A stretch of 64,000 nucleotides of DNA from Nymphaea colorata (GCF_008831285.2 NC_045151.1:2847544-2911543); one strand, 5' to 3'. Shown: positions 11,396-24,100, numbered from the stretch's first letter. Notes: generated by a model from the letters alone, not told the origin. Translations and numbers: made by a program.

Positions 11396-11504
11396 GATGG
11401 ACATTCAACAGCATGAACACCAAAATAACAGATGCAATCCTAGAAGCTTCCCCAGCTTTACCTTTAGTCACGAGCACCATGACAAGATATGGATTTTCTT
11501 GCAG
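11396..11504 (+). pseudogene. exon-like block, product not recognised
   Basis: Bounded by TTTTCTCAG and CTTGCAG|GTAGGT, an excellent donor. One frame is open throughout: 36 codons from the ATG at 11397 to the donor, ending HHDKIWIFLQ. I do not recognise the protein. It joins naturally to the next block (11609 onward), which reads DALSRLDAALVKRKGDG from its splice acceptor. Confidence 0.35.
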
Positions 11505-11608
11505 GTAGGTGATAGGGGTTCTGCCTAAGTGCTTTTTCCCTTCCTGTCATCTTGCAATTGTGCACATGTTACTCATCAATGTCAATGTTGTTGTTGTATG
11601 GAAAATAG

Positions 11609-11850
11609 GATGCCTTATCTAGGTTGGATGCTGCCTTGGTTAAGAGGAAAGGAGATGGTTACCTCAAAGAGCTGCATTTATTGAGTTTACTAAACACCAA
11701 CAAGCACTTGCGAAGTGATAGAATTCTAACCAAGGATTGGATCAACCAGTTCCGCCATTTCCATTACCTGAGAAGTTGTTTACAGACTATACTTCCCAAT
11801 TCAAGGCACATGGTTATTCTGTAATAGAATTCTGCAAAGATTTCAAGTAG
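11609..11850 (+). pseudogene. last exon-like block of a decayed host-gene fragment
   Basis: After GAAAATAG the frame DALSRLDAALVKRKGDGYLKEL is open. Later readable pieces, EFTKHQQALAK and then PLPEKLFTDYTSQFKAHGY, are in another frame with stops between them, so at least one frameshift and one nonsense change are present. The composition suggests a charged helical protein, but I cannot assign a family. Sequence after 11850 looks like a 3' flank. Confidence 0.35.
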
Positions 11851-12622
11851 ATCATGTAGCATACCAAAATCAATTTTAACCAATACTGAAGCACCAGACG
11901 TTGTTGTTGTTTTATGTGTGTCTCTTTTAGAATATTGATTTCTGTGTTGTTGAAGAAGAAAGTGTGTCTTCTTCTTGCCGTACGAATTTGTAGTTGTAGA
12001 TGAGACTTTGTACTATATTACACATTTAGGTGTATCAAAATTTTATTTAGAAACCAATGATCTCTATATTGCGGCATAGTAAAAGTGTCACCGACAATTT
12101 TTTAGGTCATCGCCTTAATTCCGTAGAAGGTGTCCCATATATGCCATCCCGACACCTTGTCATTGAAGGGATTTACCGTCGCAACTTTCTTAGGCATTTT
12201 TAGTGGCATCCCATGTAAGCCACTATAAACAGTTAGTGGTGTGAAAGATTGTCACTGAAGGTTTGTTATCACCTCAAATTATTCCAAAAGATTATACCTC
12301 ATTTACTTAAACATGATTATATTTTGTACGATGTTTGGTGTGCATTAATATAATTTGCTTTCACATTGTGTCATACATTTAATTTCAAAATATGCACTTA
12401 GAATTATGTCCATGTAAGAATCAAGTAAAGTTATTTGCTACATGTCTGCGACAATAGTCATTACATGTGCTTGATCTAAACTGGCTTTCATAAGGATACA
12501 TGTTTCCAAAATATATGCTACATAAGGGATTTACCGTCGCAACTTTCTCAGGCGTTTTTTGTGGCATCCCATGTAAGCCACTATAAACGGTTAATGGTGT
12601 CGAAAGATTGTCACTGAAGATT
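11851..12622. repeat. duplicated block of about 140 bp around an inserted repeat fragment
   Basis: GGGATTTACCGTCGCAACTT and the following 120 bp or so (AAGCCACTATAAAC, GATTGTCACTGAAG, ATTATTCCAAAAGATTATAC) occur at about 12168-12305 and again at about 12524-12665. Between them, about 12310-12520 matches 6250-6455 of the LTR-like family. The arrangement looks like a solo fragment inserted into, or flanked by, a duplicated target region. Confidence 0.55.
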
Positions 12623-14617
12623 TGTTATGAGCCCCAAATTATTCCAAAAGATTATACCTCACTTAAACATGATTTCAGTAATGTCAATTATTTTTATGGA
12701 AATTTTAATTTAATTTTAGACCATGGGCCCAATTTCACCCCAAAACGGACCTCTAGACCTATATCCAAGTCCAAATGCATGTTCTAAACCAAAAAACTAA
12801 CTTCAGATCTATATTTAGATCCAAATCCAAGTCTTATATCCAAAATTCACATCTCAACCCGAAATACAAAGCCAAGATCCATAGTCGTGCCCGGCAAGGC
12901 GAAATTGAGTCCAAATTAGGAAAACGAATCCATAATACTGATCTCGGATCTAAACTAGATTCAAAACCAAAATTTGAATCCAAATCCAGAATTTCAACTC
13001 AAAATCCCAAGTTGAGGTCAAAATAACAATTTTCAACTGTATTTGGCCACGCGTGTAGGGGAGCAAGCCTCCATTTTGTTTTTCATCCCAACCTTGCGAC
13101 AAAACTTTTAAAAATATGTTTTGAGCCCAAAACACCTCTCTAACCCTTGATCAGACCCTTGGGCATCGGTTCAAATGCGTTCACGATCGAGCAAACCCAA
13201 TCTTGGTCTAAAACTTGCTTGTGACCTTCTCGAGTGAAACCGAACCCATTTTAACAAAAAAGACCATTTTACTCCTAAAAATATGTATTTTAAGTTTTTT
13301 TTTTTAATTGTGGGACCCCATGGGAGGTGAAAGTAGACCTCATTGCACCAAAAAGGGCCAATAAGGGGGGTGATGCCCCCTTTCACGCAGCGTGGCATGT
13401 AGTCAAGTGCCCAACTGGGCAATGCTTGGCCAGGTCGTATGCTTTGGCCAAGGCGCGCAACCGCACCAGGCGCTGTCGCGGCAATTGCATCCGCAACAGT
13501 AACCTGACGCGGCAGCATCAGGCGCTGTCGTGCTCGCCGCATAGCGCCCGCGGCTAGCCCTACCAACACCCCCCAATTAGGTGTTTGTAGGGCTAAGGGT
13601 CTATTAAAAAAAATAAAAAATGACTAAAAATATTTAGATTTCACATGAAAACTTATTAAATTCTAAACAATTTAAATTTTGAGTTTTGGTTTCAAAATAC
13701 TCTATAAAATACCCTTAATAATACCCTCAAAACCTTTCTTCTCTTGGGTATAAACTAACCCTTGAATAACTTCTAGAGTTTTACCATTTGAGATTTTGAA
13801 AGTTCTTTCCTAAACACTCTCCACTCTCTTCTTCTCATTCTCTTCCCCTTCTTCTTCTTCTACAATCTCTTTAGCCGGTTTACTTATTCTCATTTTTTTT
13901 TTCTCTTCTTCATCTTCCCATTGCCATACAAGTAGCTCTAAATCTCATTTTTGAAGTCAATGGCTGTTCTTGAATGCAGCAAAAGCATGAGTAAGGTGAA
14001 ATAAGACTTTATATTCTTTCTAAAATCGGCATGAGTTCCTTTCTTTATTCACTAAATATGTTCATTGTTTATGCTTGAAATGATGTCCACACATAGTTAC
14101 TTGATTTTTCAATTAATATGTGAATGAACAGTAAAAGCAATTTCTTTGGTTGGGATTTTTTTGTTATTATGTTGACTTTTGTGGTTAAGATTTGACCAAC
14201 CCGAGAAAACCCATATGAATGTGTATACGTTAAAATATATTTTATGACATTCTTATGTTTAACACTTCTCCTAATCACTCGATTAAGGATCACAATGAAA
14301 GCTTTCTTACATTATTAACTTTCCATTTCATGTATGTTTGTCATACCTCACCGAGGGATAAATAAATGTCTTTATGATAGATAAAATAATTATTCTTTTT
14401 CATGCTTATATTGTATCTTTTGAATCTTATTTTTCTAAAAGAATTTCAAAAGTAACAACCTTCTTCGTTAAACCCTTTATCTCTTTTTCTTTGATTTAAC
14501 ATTTTCTTTTATATACTTTCGTGTGTATATATATATATATATATACACACGTGTTTGTCAACTCTCTTTTCAAAACCCCCCCCCCCCTCTCTCTCTCTCT
14601 TTGATTTTAAATCCCTT

Positions 14618-14666
<49 letters not shown>

Positions 14667-15576
14667 CTTTTTGTTAAAAAATATTTCTTTCTTTTCAACA
14701 ACTCTTTCCTTTTCTCTTTCTCTTTTTTTTTTTTGTTTAAAATCATTTTTAGAAACAACCACATATGTAAATGCATGTATGTATATGGATACATATATGT
14801 ATAACTTTTTCTCTAAAATGACTTCTCCTTTCTAAGACATAAAATTTTAATTTTCATTTATTGACTTAATCATGCTTGATGGCATAAAACCTTATTCTAA
14901 TTTCAAAAACTTTTCTTTCTTTACAAGAATATTTATGATAAAATGATAAAAAATATATAAGCAAGTGTATAGAACTTAGATATATGTGATAGTAAGAATG
15001 TTATTAAGTGAATGTAATACTAAGGATGAATGATTTTTTTTAACTATATAGAATCAATGCATTCACATTCACTTCACAAATGATCACAAACATTTATCTA
15101 AGGGAACTTAATTAACATTATATTGAGCTCTAGTTAGGTAATAATCGAATTATAGCGAAATCTTGAGCCTACTTAAGATATTAAGGAAATACTAAATTGA
15201 TTCAAAAAAAATCTTCAAAAATACCTACGTTAGTCCTCAAAGTTTTCCAAATTATATGTATAAAGATTTCTTAATTTGAAAGTCTTTCAAAATGGCCTAT
15301 CTCTCAAATGACACTTCAAAATTTTCTTAGTCAAAAGATTTTGTGATATCAATTCTTAAAATTATTTTCAAGCACCACACTACATTTAGGGTGAAGATGA
15401 TGTTTACAAAATACATCAATGGTAAGCATAGTCCTTGAATTAGTTACCTCTGGTAAAAGCTTCAGGAATGCTCAATCCTCATACTGACGGGTGAGTCTCT
15501 TTTCCTCTCTTCTCAAAACAAAATCTTATCTTTTTTAAGCACTCCAAAATACAAAAACAATTTTGGGATGAAAATA
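12623..15576 (+). mobile_element. old LTR (solo or remnant) of an Ogre-related family
   Basis: It begins TGTTATGAGCCCCAAATTAT, resembling the Ogre LTR start TGTAATCACCCCAAATTTTT. It has a CTCTATAAAATACCC promoter-like box near 13700 and ends in the GGTGAGTCTC, then CAATTTTGGGATG pattern that also closes the Ogre LTR. The stretch 13140-15576 is collinear with 28009-28778 plus 59354-61329, the LTR split by the hAT element. A GC-rich patch (13330-13560) and microsatellites lie inside. No internal coding region adjoins it, so it is a solo LTR or an orphaned end. Confidence 0.65.
14523..14662. repeat. (TA)n and C/CT microsatellites inside the old LTR
   Basis: TA runs at about 14527-14545 and about 14620-14662, with a C-run followed by CT repeats at about 14576-14601. 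Open frames across here are low-complexity artefacts. Confidence 0.9.
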
Positions 15577-15964
15577 AGATTATATATCTTGTACTGCTTG
15601 CTGAAGAATTTTTTTTTTTCAATGTGAAATGTTCAATACATATTAAAAAATGATGTGAGTTCAATTGATGCATTTCTTTACAGTTCCCTGGCATGCCTGC
15701 ATTCTTGACCATTCTGAAAGGTCTCTTGCTGCACGCTGACAACATCGATTGCAGCATAGTTGAGATATAAGATCCTCTGTCATGGTCAGAGATGTCATTC
15801 AAAGTACCAATGTTGGAATTTTGTTTCTAATAATAAAGACAATGCCAAGAAAAGTGCAAGTTATGACAAATTGAGTATATGTATAAAATTGTTAGAAACT
15901 AGGATAGTAAGTATGAAAGCAAGACACTTTATAATAGGGAACCGACAACTAGAAACCCTTAAAG

Positions 15965-16543
15965 TAGGGCTGCACATGAGCCGAGTCGAGCTTGGCTGGC
16001 TCGAGCTCGACATGAGCTTTGAAACTTCAGCTCGAGCTCGACTAGGGTGACAGACTTCGAACTCGAGCTCAACTGGACGGCTCGCTTATCCTCGGTAAGT
16101 CAAACAGCGTGCGCTGCGCACACGGTCGCCCTGGCCTTCCTTTTCGCTGCATCAATGACGACGTGGAGTATGACATGAGGAGGAGGAAAGGCTGCCACTA
16201 ATAACGAAGGTAAAAAAAGACGTGAGGGTGAAAAGAAACGTGGCGGGGTGAAGAGAGGGAAAAAAAAAGGAAAATTAAAAAACTTAAAACAAAAAATGAG
16301 ATTAAGCGGGAAAGAAAAAAAAGGAAAGAAAATTTAAAACACAAAATAAAAAATGAGATTAAATCAAGCTGAGTCGAGTTTAATCGAGTCGAGTTCAACT
16401 AACTCGAACTCGACTCGTTAACATACTTGAGTTTATATTTAAGCTCGAGCTTGACTCGTATAAAAAACGACTTGAGTTCGAGTCGAGTTTATCGAGCGAG
16501 TTCGAATCGAGCTAGAGTTGGCTCGACTCGTTGTGCAGCCCTA
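15965..16543. mobile_element. hAT-type MITE with inverted ends and GAGTCGAG/GCTCGAG repeats
   Basis: The left end TAGGGCTGCACATGAGCC and the right end, read inward, TAGGGCTGCACAACGAG share the first 12 bases. GAGTCGAGCT/GCTCGAGCTCGA words fill both subterminal zones, as in hAT elements whose transposase binds subterminal repeats. The flanks CTTAAAG and CTCAAAG form a probable target duplication with one mismatch. The 579-bp body holds a purine-rich core and no transposase, so it is non-autonomous. Confidence 0.7.
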
Positions 16544-16739
16544 CTCAAAGGTTCAAATATCATTATAGGTCCACTGTCAATCATCTAACACATGATATTA
16601 TAGTAGAACGATAATGGAAACTGTAAAGAAACACACACACATAGATCTAGACTTTTAAAGACTCAGACCTTGTGCTTTTGCAACTAATTGTTTTGTTGCT
16701 TGGTATCTGTAGGACTTAGTAGTCTCAAATTCTAGCTAG

Positions 16740-17123
16740 CTGAATGATCAAGAATATATATGTTAGATTAAAGAGAAATAGTTGAACCACTTGCTATCGA
16801 TTTCCCCCAATTATTTTGCCTCTTCAATGAAAAAACATTCACTTTTATTTGAAATTCAAAATGTATCCACTTTAAAATAGCTGTTAAGATATTAAGCACT
16901 CTAAAAGTGATGCAAATGAAACATACATGCAACAAAAGTACCTATAATATTAGAGCAAAGTGCAAAAATGGTAGTAGAAAAAAAAGCAAATAGTACATTA
17001 ATTAGGGTAAATGTGTAAGCGTTTAGGAAATACATACGTCGACGTCCAGTCACATCTTATTCATACTATAGCTTATCAAACTGGACTTTGGATATATATA
17101 TATAACTACATTAGTGCCACCAT
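16740..17123 (-). repeat. conserved 3' flank of the P450 duplication unit, copy 2
   Basis: It begins AGCTAGCTGAATGATCAAGA, matching AGCTAGCTGAATGATGAAGA at about 61470, and continues collinear with 940-1374. It shows the extent of the duplicated unit downstream of the P450 stop codon. Confidence 0.7.
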
Positions 17124-19765
17124 CTACATCTCCGTTAATGGAGAAGCGAATGCTTTCAGAGGAATCGCCTTCTGGGGTACCAACCTGAACTTGGCCTTCA
17201 CATCAACTTCCTCTGGAGAAGGCGTCCATGAAAATGAGTTGATCAGAGAAGCCAACACCAGAAGAACGATGCGGGAAGCCAGAGGAATGCCTGGACAGAT
17301 CCTCTTTCCAGCACCAAAAGGCATGAACTGGAAATGCTTTCCATTGAAGTTTACATCTGATTCTATGAACCTCTCTGGCAAAAAATATGTGGGTTTATCC
17401 CACAATGTGTCATCACTGCCGAGCGCCCACACATTTATGAGCATTTGTGAGTGCTTGGGGATGGTGAAGCCCCCTAACGTCATAGTTGCATCTGCCCTTC
17501 GTGGTATGAGTGGCGCGGGCGGGTGTAACCTCAGCGTCTCCTTCATGACTGCCGCTAAGTAAGGGAGGTGCATGATGTCCGACTCTTTCACAAAGTTGGA
17601 TGCACCTATGGCTTGTTTTAGCTCGGACCTAGCTGCAGCCATCTTGTCTGGATGGCGAAGCAGCTCTGTCATTGCCCATTCTATGGTGTTACTGCTAGTC
17701 TCACTGCCGGCCATGAACAGGTCCTGTGTATTGTTTGTATAACAATAGAGCAAGGTCAGGTAGATGCTTTAAAATGATAATAAAAAACTTTAAATATAAG
17801 AAGTCCTAAGGGTGTGACACGACTGGTTGGGTGAGTGGGCAGCCAGTCACTAGTTCAAATCTTGCTAGTCTTTACCCTTGCAAACACATGGTGGAGCAGT
17901 AAAATTTTGGCGGCTAGGGGGCACAGTATATGTAAACAACAAATTATTGTAAGCCATTGATTTAAAAATAAAGAAAAATTGTGGGCGTTTCCCCAAGGAA
18001 AAAAAATTAAACACTACATGTGACCTTGTCCTGCTTGATATTCATAGTAGGGCATGTGTAAAATGGGATCTTTTAGCCAACAACTCATATTATCGACTGT
18101 GCATGGTGCATGGGCTTGTACTTATAACCAACTTCGTATTAATTTCAGGAAAACTTACTTTAATTATACTCTGATTCCAAAGCAGGTGATATACACTATC
18201 ATGTGAATACCATGAATATAATATTAAAAAAAAAATCTAACCTTCATTTTCATTATCAAAATCAAAATTCCACCAGAAATTAAAATTGGAGTTTTCATTC
18301 TAATCACATTCAATTCTAATTCCACCTTCGTTTTGATTCAAATAATTTCATTCTCAAAGCGGTCTCACAATCAAAATGCTGGGTTTTTGTTATTAATCGA
18401 TTATAATTTTTCTATTTCAAAATTTCATTGATTCCTGGGAATCAAACGCCTGGTAAAAGTCTTTGAAGAGTTGGAACGCTCTCCAGCCCAATCTTTTTTT
18501 TTTTTCCGTCCCCAAGAATAAGAGTCTCGGTAGGCCGCCTTTTCAATGAAGAACACGAATTTTTAAAAGAAAGAAAACTGTAGCAGATGAGTTTTTTAAT
18601 TGCTGAAAATTCCGTTAAATCTACAAACTAATTTTAAAGATTAACAAACTGAAAAATCAAACTAAACGTATGAAGAAAATTAAAGTACAAAAAGAAGCAA
18701 TTAAAACGTGACGAACTTGACTTGTAGGTGGACTCCCACCGACTTTGATGAAGTTGATTCATTTAGTGATCAATATCAAAAGAATTTCATGTTGCAAGAT
18801 AGAAACGTGATGACGTGCGAGAGAACTTGTGTATAATAGATTGATCGGCAAAGTGAGGTTACCAATAACAAGGGCCTGATGTTTTCTCTGGTGAATCCTG
18901 AGTTTGGATCCCTAGTGAGCTCCAGGAGAACGTCCAGGAAATCCTCGTTCTTTTTGGCTTCTCCTTTTGCAGCCGCAGCTTCATAGGCCCTCAAGTGTTT
19001 ATCGATCAATTCATCGAGGATCGCGTACACTCGAGTTAGAGCGTTTCCATTGTGTCGCCGGAGGCCCTGAGGATCGATCCACCTGAGGGCCGGAAAAAAG
19101 TCGGAGAGGTTCGGCTTTAAGCATATTTCAAACATCTCGAACAAGATGCTCTTGAAACTTCCCGGCGTTAACTCCGAGCCGAGATCGACCATGTCTTGAG
19201 AGAAGAGCGTGCAGGCAATCAAGTTCAGGCTGGTGGCAAAGACGCACTCGTGGATATCAACAGCGCGCCCATGGGTGGACGCCTCGCGGACGTGCTGGAG
19301 GAGGGTTCGGACCTTCTCCTCCCGGAGGCCCTTCAGTCCATCCAGACGCCTTGGCGTGAACAGTTCGCTGTTGGACATCCTTCTCAGCTCCCGCCATCTT
19401 GGCCCGACCTGACTGAGCACAAAAGAGTGCTGGTCGTAACCCAAGGCCGTGGCCACGTCTGGGGAGACTCGGCCGGAGAGCACGTGTTTCTGCCGGTGCA
19501 TTACCTCCTCGGCCATCTCGGCGGAGGAGACGACCACGGTGGCTTTGCACCCCAGCCACACCGTCATTAGTGGGCCGTACTGCTTAGAGAGCCTTGCGAG
19601 TGCCTCGTTTGGCAAGCCGCGGAGTTGCAACAGAGAACCGACGAGCGGCCAACTCACCGGCCCCGGTGGGAGGTTGCTGGTTTTACGGGAAACGAGATGG
19701 AAGAGGTATGCGCACGGCAATACAATACACAGCGCAAAAATGATGTCGCCGATGAGTGAAGGCAT
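17124..19765 (-). CDS. cytochrome P450, CYP71 clan, CYP76-like (copy 2), two exons
   Basis: Exon 1 is 19765-18863 (301 codons) and exon 2 is 17723-17124 (199 codons plus stop), 500 residues in total. The donor is GTAACC after TTATTG, the acceptor is ACACAG before GACCTG, and the phase-0 intron is 1139 bp. Exon 1 has the same length as in copy 1. Motifs are an N-terminal anchor, LPPGP, I-helix AGSETS (306-311, canonical Thr at 310), ETLR followed by the canonical HPPAP, PERF, and FGAGKRICPG with Cys 444. It should be an ER membrane monooxygenase fed by NADPH-P450 reductase; the substrate is unknown. The C-terminus lacks about four residues that copy 1 has after SWTPS. The frame is intact. It is flanked by duplication-unit sequence on both sides, and its more canonical motifs make it the better candidate for an active enzyme. 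Confidence 0.93.
17800..17885 (+). repeat. tRNA-related SINE-like sequence in P450 copy 2 intron
   Basis: GACACGACTGGTTGGGTGAG followed about 30 bp later by TAGTTCAAATCTTG resembles A and B boxes. It is the same intron position as in copy 1 (2060-2150). Confidence 0.4.
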
Positions 19766-19879
19766 TCTATTGACTGCTGCTCCCTTCTTCTTCCTTTCTT
19801 CCAGCCCTTGTTGGAGGGAATCATATAGACGGGCTAAGTGGCCTTGGGGATATTATAATTTGATGGTTCGATGCAGATT

Positions 19880-19980
19880 TCCCTGGTTATATGTGTTGCA
19901 CTATGTGGTGCACCAAACTTACTGTATCAGTATGGTTATATGTATCACAGTGGTGCAACAAACTTACTGTATCAGTATAA
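19880..19980. repeat. direct repeat of about 48 bp upstream of P450 copy 2
   Basis: TGGTTATATGT, then GTGGTGCA and CAAACTTACTGTATCAGTA, occurs twice in a row (about 19882-19930 and 19933-19979), within 220 bp upstream of the start codon. It is not present upstream of copy 1. It may affect promoter spacing; function unknown. Confidence 0.7.
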
Positions 19981-20059
19981 TGACAAAAATACCTTTTATT
20001 TATACAAAAAAAGTTTTTGACAAGACAAAAATGAAAATAAAAAAAATGAAACTAATTGG

Positions 20060-21400
20060 GTCGTAAGAGTTTACCATAAACTACTTGTGCGCCAAAAGAA
20101 ATTTGAAGCACTTTTATCATTTTTTGCAAAAAAAATGGATCAAAATTCATTTTTCTTTGCAATGTATTTTTCTTTTCCTTGGGTTGTTTTGAGAGGTGGT
20201 TTTACATTGACATGTCAAGAGTCTCTGAACGTTGACAGCGTTAATTGACGTTGGGAAAATTGAAACATCATTTTCACAAACACTCCATCATTACTTTATC
20301 TTTTGAATTATTCTGGTCTTCATAGAATAGCGGTAAATATGGATGACAATATATTCGATATGGATCATATATCTGGTTGAATCACTGTAGAAAAAGATAA
20401 AGGAAAAAAAAGTGTAATATCTGATTAAGAAATAGAATAAGATTTAGATTTAAGAAATGACATCCAACCATACTTAGATATAGATATACATAACTATACA
20501 AAAATTTTGTGGGTCAATATGATTAATGATAGAGATATTCTAAAAAAAGTTTGTAAGGACAAAAATAAAAATAAAGAAAATGAAAAACTTAAAAAAGACA
20601 TTATTTTTTAAATAATTACCCAAATATCTTCTTTTTTCTTTTTTTACCTACATGGGTCGTGTGCATCACTCCCAAGAATGAGGGGTTGGTCGTTGGAGCG
20701 TTAAATCGATGCCGAAATGACAAAAATTTCTTCAGTATCAAAAGTATTCCCTGCAAGGCAAAATATGGAAAGGCTAACAGACGTTACGTTTGTAAAAATA
20801 AAAAATAAAAAAAAAACTTGTGTGAAAAGTAAAGACACCCACAGGGCCACGTGAGAGGTTCGCAAACTTTTGTAATTCGTTTGTAAAATGTCTTGATTTA
20901 AGTCATGGACACATGTACAAGGCGGTTGTTGGAGACATCCATCTTTGTTTCAAATCGACCTTTCTCTTTAATTTTTTTTTTTTAATGTTTACGTAAGGAA
21001 ACCAGCCTCTTTTTTTTTTTAATTTCTCTAGTTGCATCCTTCAACTACTTATATGATGTATGAACTGTTTTCTGCTCATGTTCTTGAAATGTTTGGCCAT
21101 TTTTTGATGTAACAATATTGTAAGGAGATTCGCGGGCCTTCATCAATAGTAAAATTATTTCAAAAGATTTAGCAGCTGATGTCATTTGAACTGAAAATAT
21201 ATACTAGGGAAAAGGTCCCCTTTATTCAAACATCAAATAATATATACACTGAGGAAAGATCCGAGAAAAATCAGCAGATCTTGACAAAATAGAGATAGCA
21301 GCTAAGGAGCTGACAGCCCTTCTACGAGCCACCAAGAATCCACACCCAAAATTAAAAAACAAACAAGTCACCAAGATTTACGAAAACATCTTCAGAGCAT
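20060..21400. other. upstream flank of P450 copy 2, duplication-unit sequence
   Basis: The stretch about 20230-20640 is collinear with about 62450-62850, the upstream region of the collapsed copy 3 (shared ATGGATGACAATATATTCGA). About 20840-21030 resembles 5580-5830 upstream of copy 1, with CCACGTGAGAGG and the TTTACGTAAGGAAACC repeat. No gene seen. Confidence 0.6.
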
Positions 21401-21497
21401 TCAAGAGATTCATGACAAAAGAGCCATGGTCTCTGTAACAGGTTGGCCTTTATCAATGGTTAATCTGTCCATCGGCCACAGTATCCCGTTGCTCCAC

Positions 21498-21818
21498 TCA
21501 GGCCCCATCCTCCGACCTTCTATGGCCTGCCTTGTCCTCCTTCAAAGTAGACACGAGCACCCAATAATCTTTATGAAATCTAAGGATGTTGTCAAGAACA
21601 GCCAACTCACCTTCAAACATCCTCACACCGGTTGAAATCAGAACAGCCATGCGAATGGTACCATCACCAAAGTATCTAATGCCTGCCACCTCACAGGACC
21701 TAGTCAATTTCACATTAACAATGTTCATGAAGAGCCTTCTCCTCTTGCCTTCACAATACAGGCCCGAGCTCAGCCAGGTTCGGAAATTAGAAACTACATT
21801 GGGTGGCCTATTGCCCAC
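21498..21818 (-). other. short open frame of unknown product
   Basis: A 106-codon frame on the minus strand, with words such as RTWLSSGLYCEGKRRR and GELAVLDNILRFHKDYWVLV, looks more protein-like than the surrounding AT-rich noise. A short plus-strand stretch (about 21838-21930, NRERFLPVKNLVPIPPDAP) next to it is also protein-like. I recognise neither. They may be remnants of a transposon or host gene. There is no start context or neighbouring exon that I can support. Confidence 0.25.
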
Positions 21819-22239
21819 ACAAACTCTCCATACCTAATGCTTGAGCCTGCCAATAGGGAAAGGTTTCTCCCTGTGAAGAACTTGGTTCCTATACCACCAG
21901 ATGCACCAAATGCAGCCGATATCATTTAGTTTATAAGGTTTTATCGACATAGGAATGATGGATTGTTGTCTTAGAAGTAACTTTTTTTTTTTTAATCATT
22001 GAGAGCTTCTATTAGTTTATCCTTTATGCTGTAACCCTCCCATTGGAAAGTGAGTTGCATGGTGCATGCTGTGCATCAAGGGAAAAAAAATAAAAGAGTT
22101 AGGGGTACTTTAGACATTTATTGATTTAGATTTTTAGCTTTTCAATTATTGTTTTTTTTTTTCATTGTAGGAGGCCTCCTTTTTTTTTTTTTTACTTATC
22201 AAGGGTACTCTGATGTTTATACCCACTTCGTGCACAATC

Positions 22240-22520
22240 TTTTGTGCACCACATGATGCATATAATCAGCTTAGCTACCGTCTGGTTGACACATGGATTG
22301 GGTTGTAGGAGTCGTCCATTGACTACTTGGTGCATTAAGAAAAACTTGAAGCATTTTTGTTACTTTTTGAAAAACATATCAATATACCACAATGTTATTT
22401 TTCTTACTTTCTACTTTTTCCTTTTTTTTTTTATGAGATGGTTCTCCTTTGACAACTAGCCATCTCGTATGTCATTATACATTTTCTTGTGGGCAAGTGG
22501 GAGGTGCTCATTTGACGACC
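22240..22520. repeat. further upstream duplication-unit block, copy 2 side
   Basis: GTTGACACATGGATTGGGT, CATTGACTACTTGGTGC, ATATCAATATACCACAATGT and GAGATGGTTCTCCTTTGA are all found in the same order at about 62865-63070 beyond the collapsed P450 copy 3. This extends the duplicated unit at least 2.7 kb upstream of the P450 start. Confidence 0.65.
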
Positions 22521-24100
22521 AAATCTTCTCCTATAATTAGTTGTCTTTTTCTACAAATGTTTTCACCATTCTAAGGGGCCCCTGGGTAAGAAGAATACTC
22601 ATGAAGTGTACAATGAATTTGTGCCAAATATTGGAACAGGTTCATGGAGCACTCCGTAAACATGCTCTCTATGAACCTGCCCCAATATTTGGGTTAGATT
22701 CATTAGACACTCATTGGTTGCCTCTGTTGCTAAAATGCCCCTAAATGTTTACTCATGTTGGGATCTGTTGTCAGTTTCTTTGTCTCTTATTAATCATTTT
22801 CTTTCTTAAAATTGTAAATCTAACAGTAGATTAATACATACGCTTTTGTATACCAAAATTGATTTTAAAAAATTTGGAGGGCTTTAGAAAAAATTAAAAA
22901 AAAGGCTATGAAAGTGACTCATTCATCAATACAAGGCTAGGCCATTCGATGCACCTTTACTGGGGGTAACTGAACTAGCCTCTTTACTGCACATTCATAT
23001 ATTTGTAAGTGTATGTTAAATCTTATATTCTCAAGATAAACCGAAGTTTCAAAAGATTGATAAATATTTTTGAAGTAATTTAAAAAGTGTTTGCTTTAAA
23101 TTATGATGCCATGAGAGTAGGTAGAACTATGGTTAGAAATATTTTAATGAACACCCAATGATAGCAACATTACAGAGATCATATTGAAATGCAGAAATCT
23201 TAAATAGTTTAGAAAATAAATATATCAAAAAGAGATATTTTAAAATCATTTGAGTTCTTTCAATATTGTCATTAGAACTTAATTGTAAAAGATAATTTAG
23301 GCTTTAAGATAGTTTTGAAAATCAAAGTTTTTAATCTGTTTTCCTTTGATAAACTACTAATAAAGAGTATTTGCAAGTTTCTTATTTTGCAATGCATGAC
23401 TTCAACTTGTCATGCTTTACAAAATAATATTCTTAATTTTTTTTAAAAAAATAATAATTTCAATTAGAGGGACAATAACCATAGTTTGATTCATCGTAGG
23501 ACCCAAAAAAAGGAGAGGCAACTTTGTAATATTACAAAAGTTTGAAGGAGCATTTGATTTTAAAGATCAAGTGCTTTGTAAACAATAGAAAATATCATGA
23601 TTTGTGAAATGTTTCCTTTTAAGTTTAAGGAAGCTTCAATATTTTGCTATTTAATTAATACCTGATTAGAGCTTGATAGGGTCCTATTAAAACTTCTTAA
23701 GTGAACACTGGTGTAATCCATAACTGCATCATGCATCATGTATGTATGTTAAAATAGTTTTTTCATATACTTAAGAAAGAGGTAAAATATTAACATACAT
23801 CTATAAAGGAATAAAAAGGAAAACTTGTTGAAAATTGGTATGGGAAAATCCTCATTTAGTGAGTCAATCAAGGATGTTTAAAAGTTTGGGTGAGCTACGA
23901 AAAGACTAGAAATGAATGAATGGTTGAAATGGAGTGGAATATGGACGAAAATAAAAATTGGCATGCTCAATGCAAATTAATTGTATATAAAGTATATTTG
24001 GGTGTTTTCTCGAGTTGGACACGTTTCAACCTAAAAAATATAAGAAAATATCTCACCAAAAGTCCTTGCCATGGTAATGTAAATCAACAAACCAACAAAC
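22521..24100. other. AT-rich intergenic, no gene recognised
   Basis: Stops in all frames, with short repeats such as GTTCATGGAGCAC and ATGAACCTGCCCC facing each other at about 22640-22690 as an imperfect inverted repeat. No coding or element signature that I can support. Confidence 0.45.

Noticed and set aside
13171-13569. 132-codon minus ORF in a GC-rich patch
   Set aside because: It lies in a GC-rich segment of an old LTR, has no recognisable domain, and the related LTR at 28.2-28.4 kb does not keep the frame.
14523-14804. Tyr/Ile repeat ORFs over TA microsatellites (also 60177-60551)
   Set aside because: Microsatellite translation artefacts.
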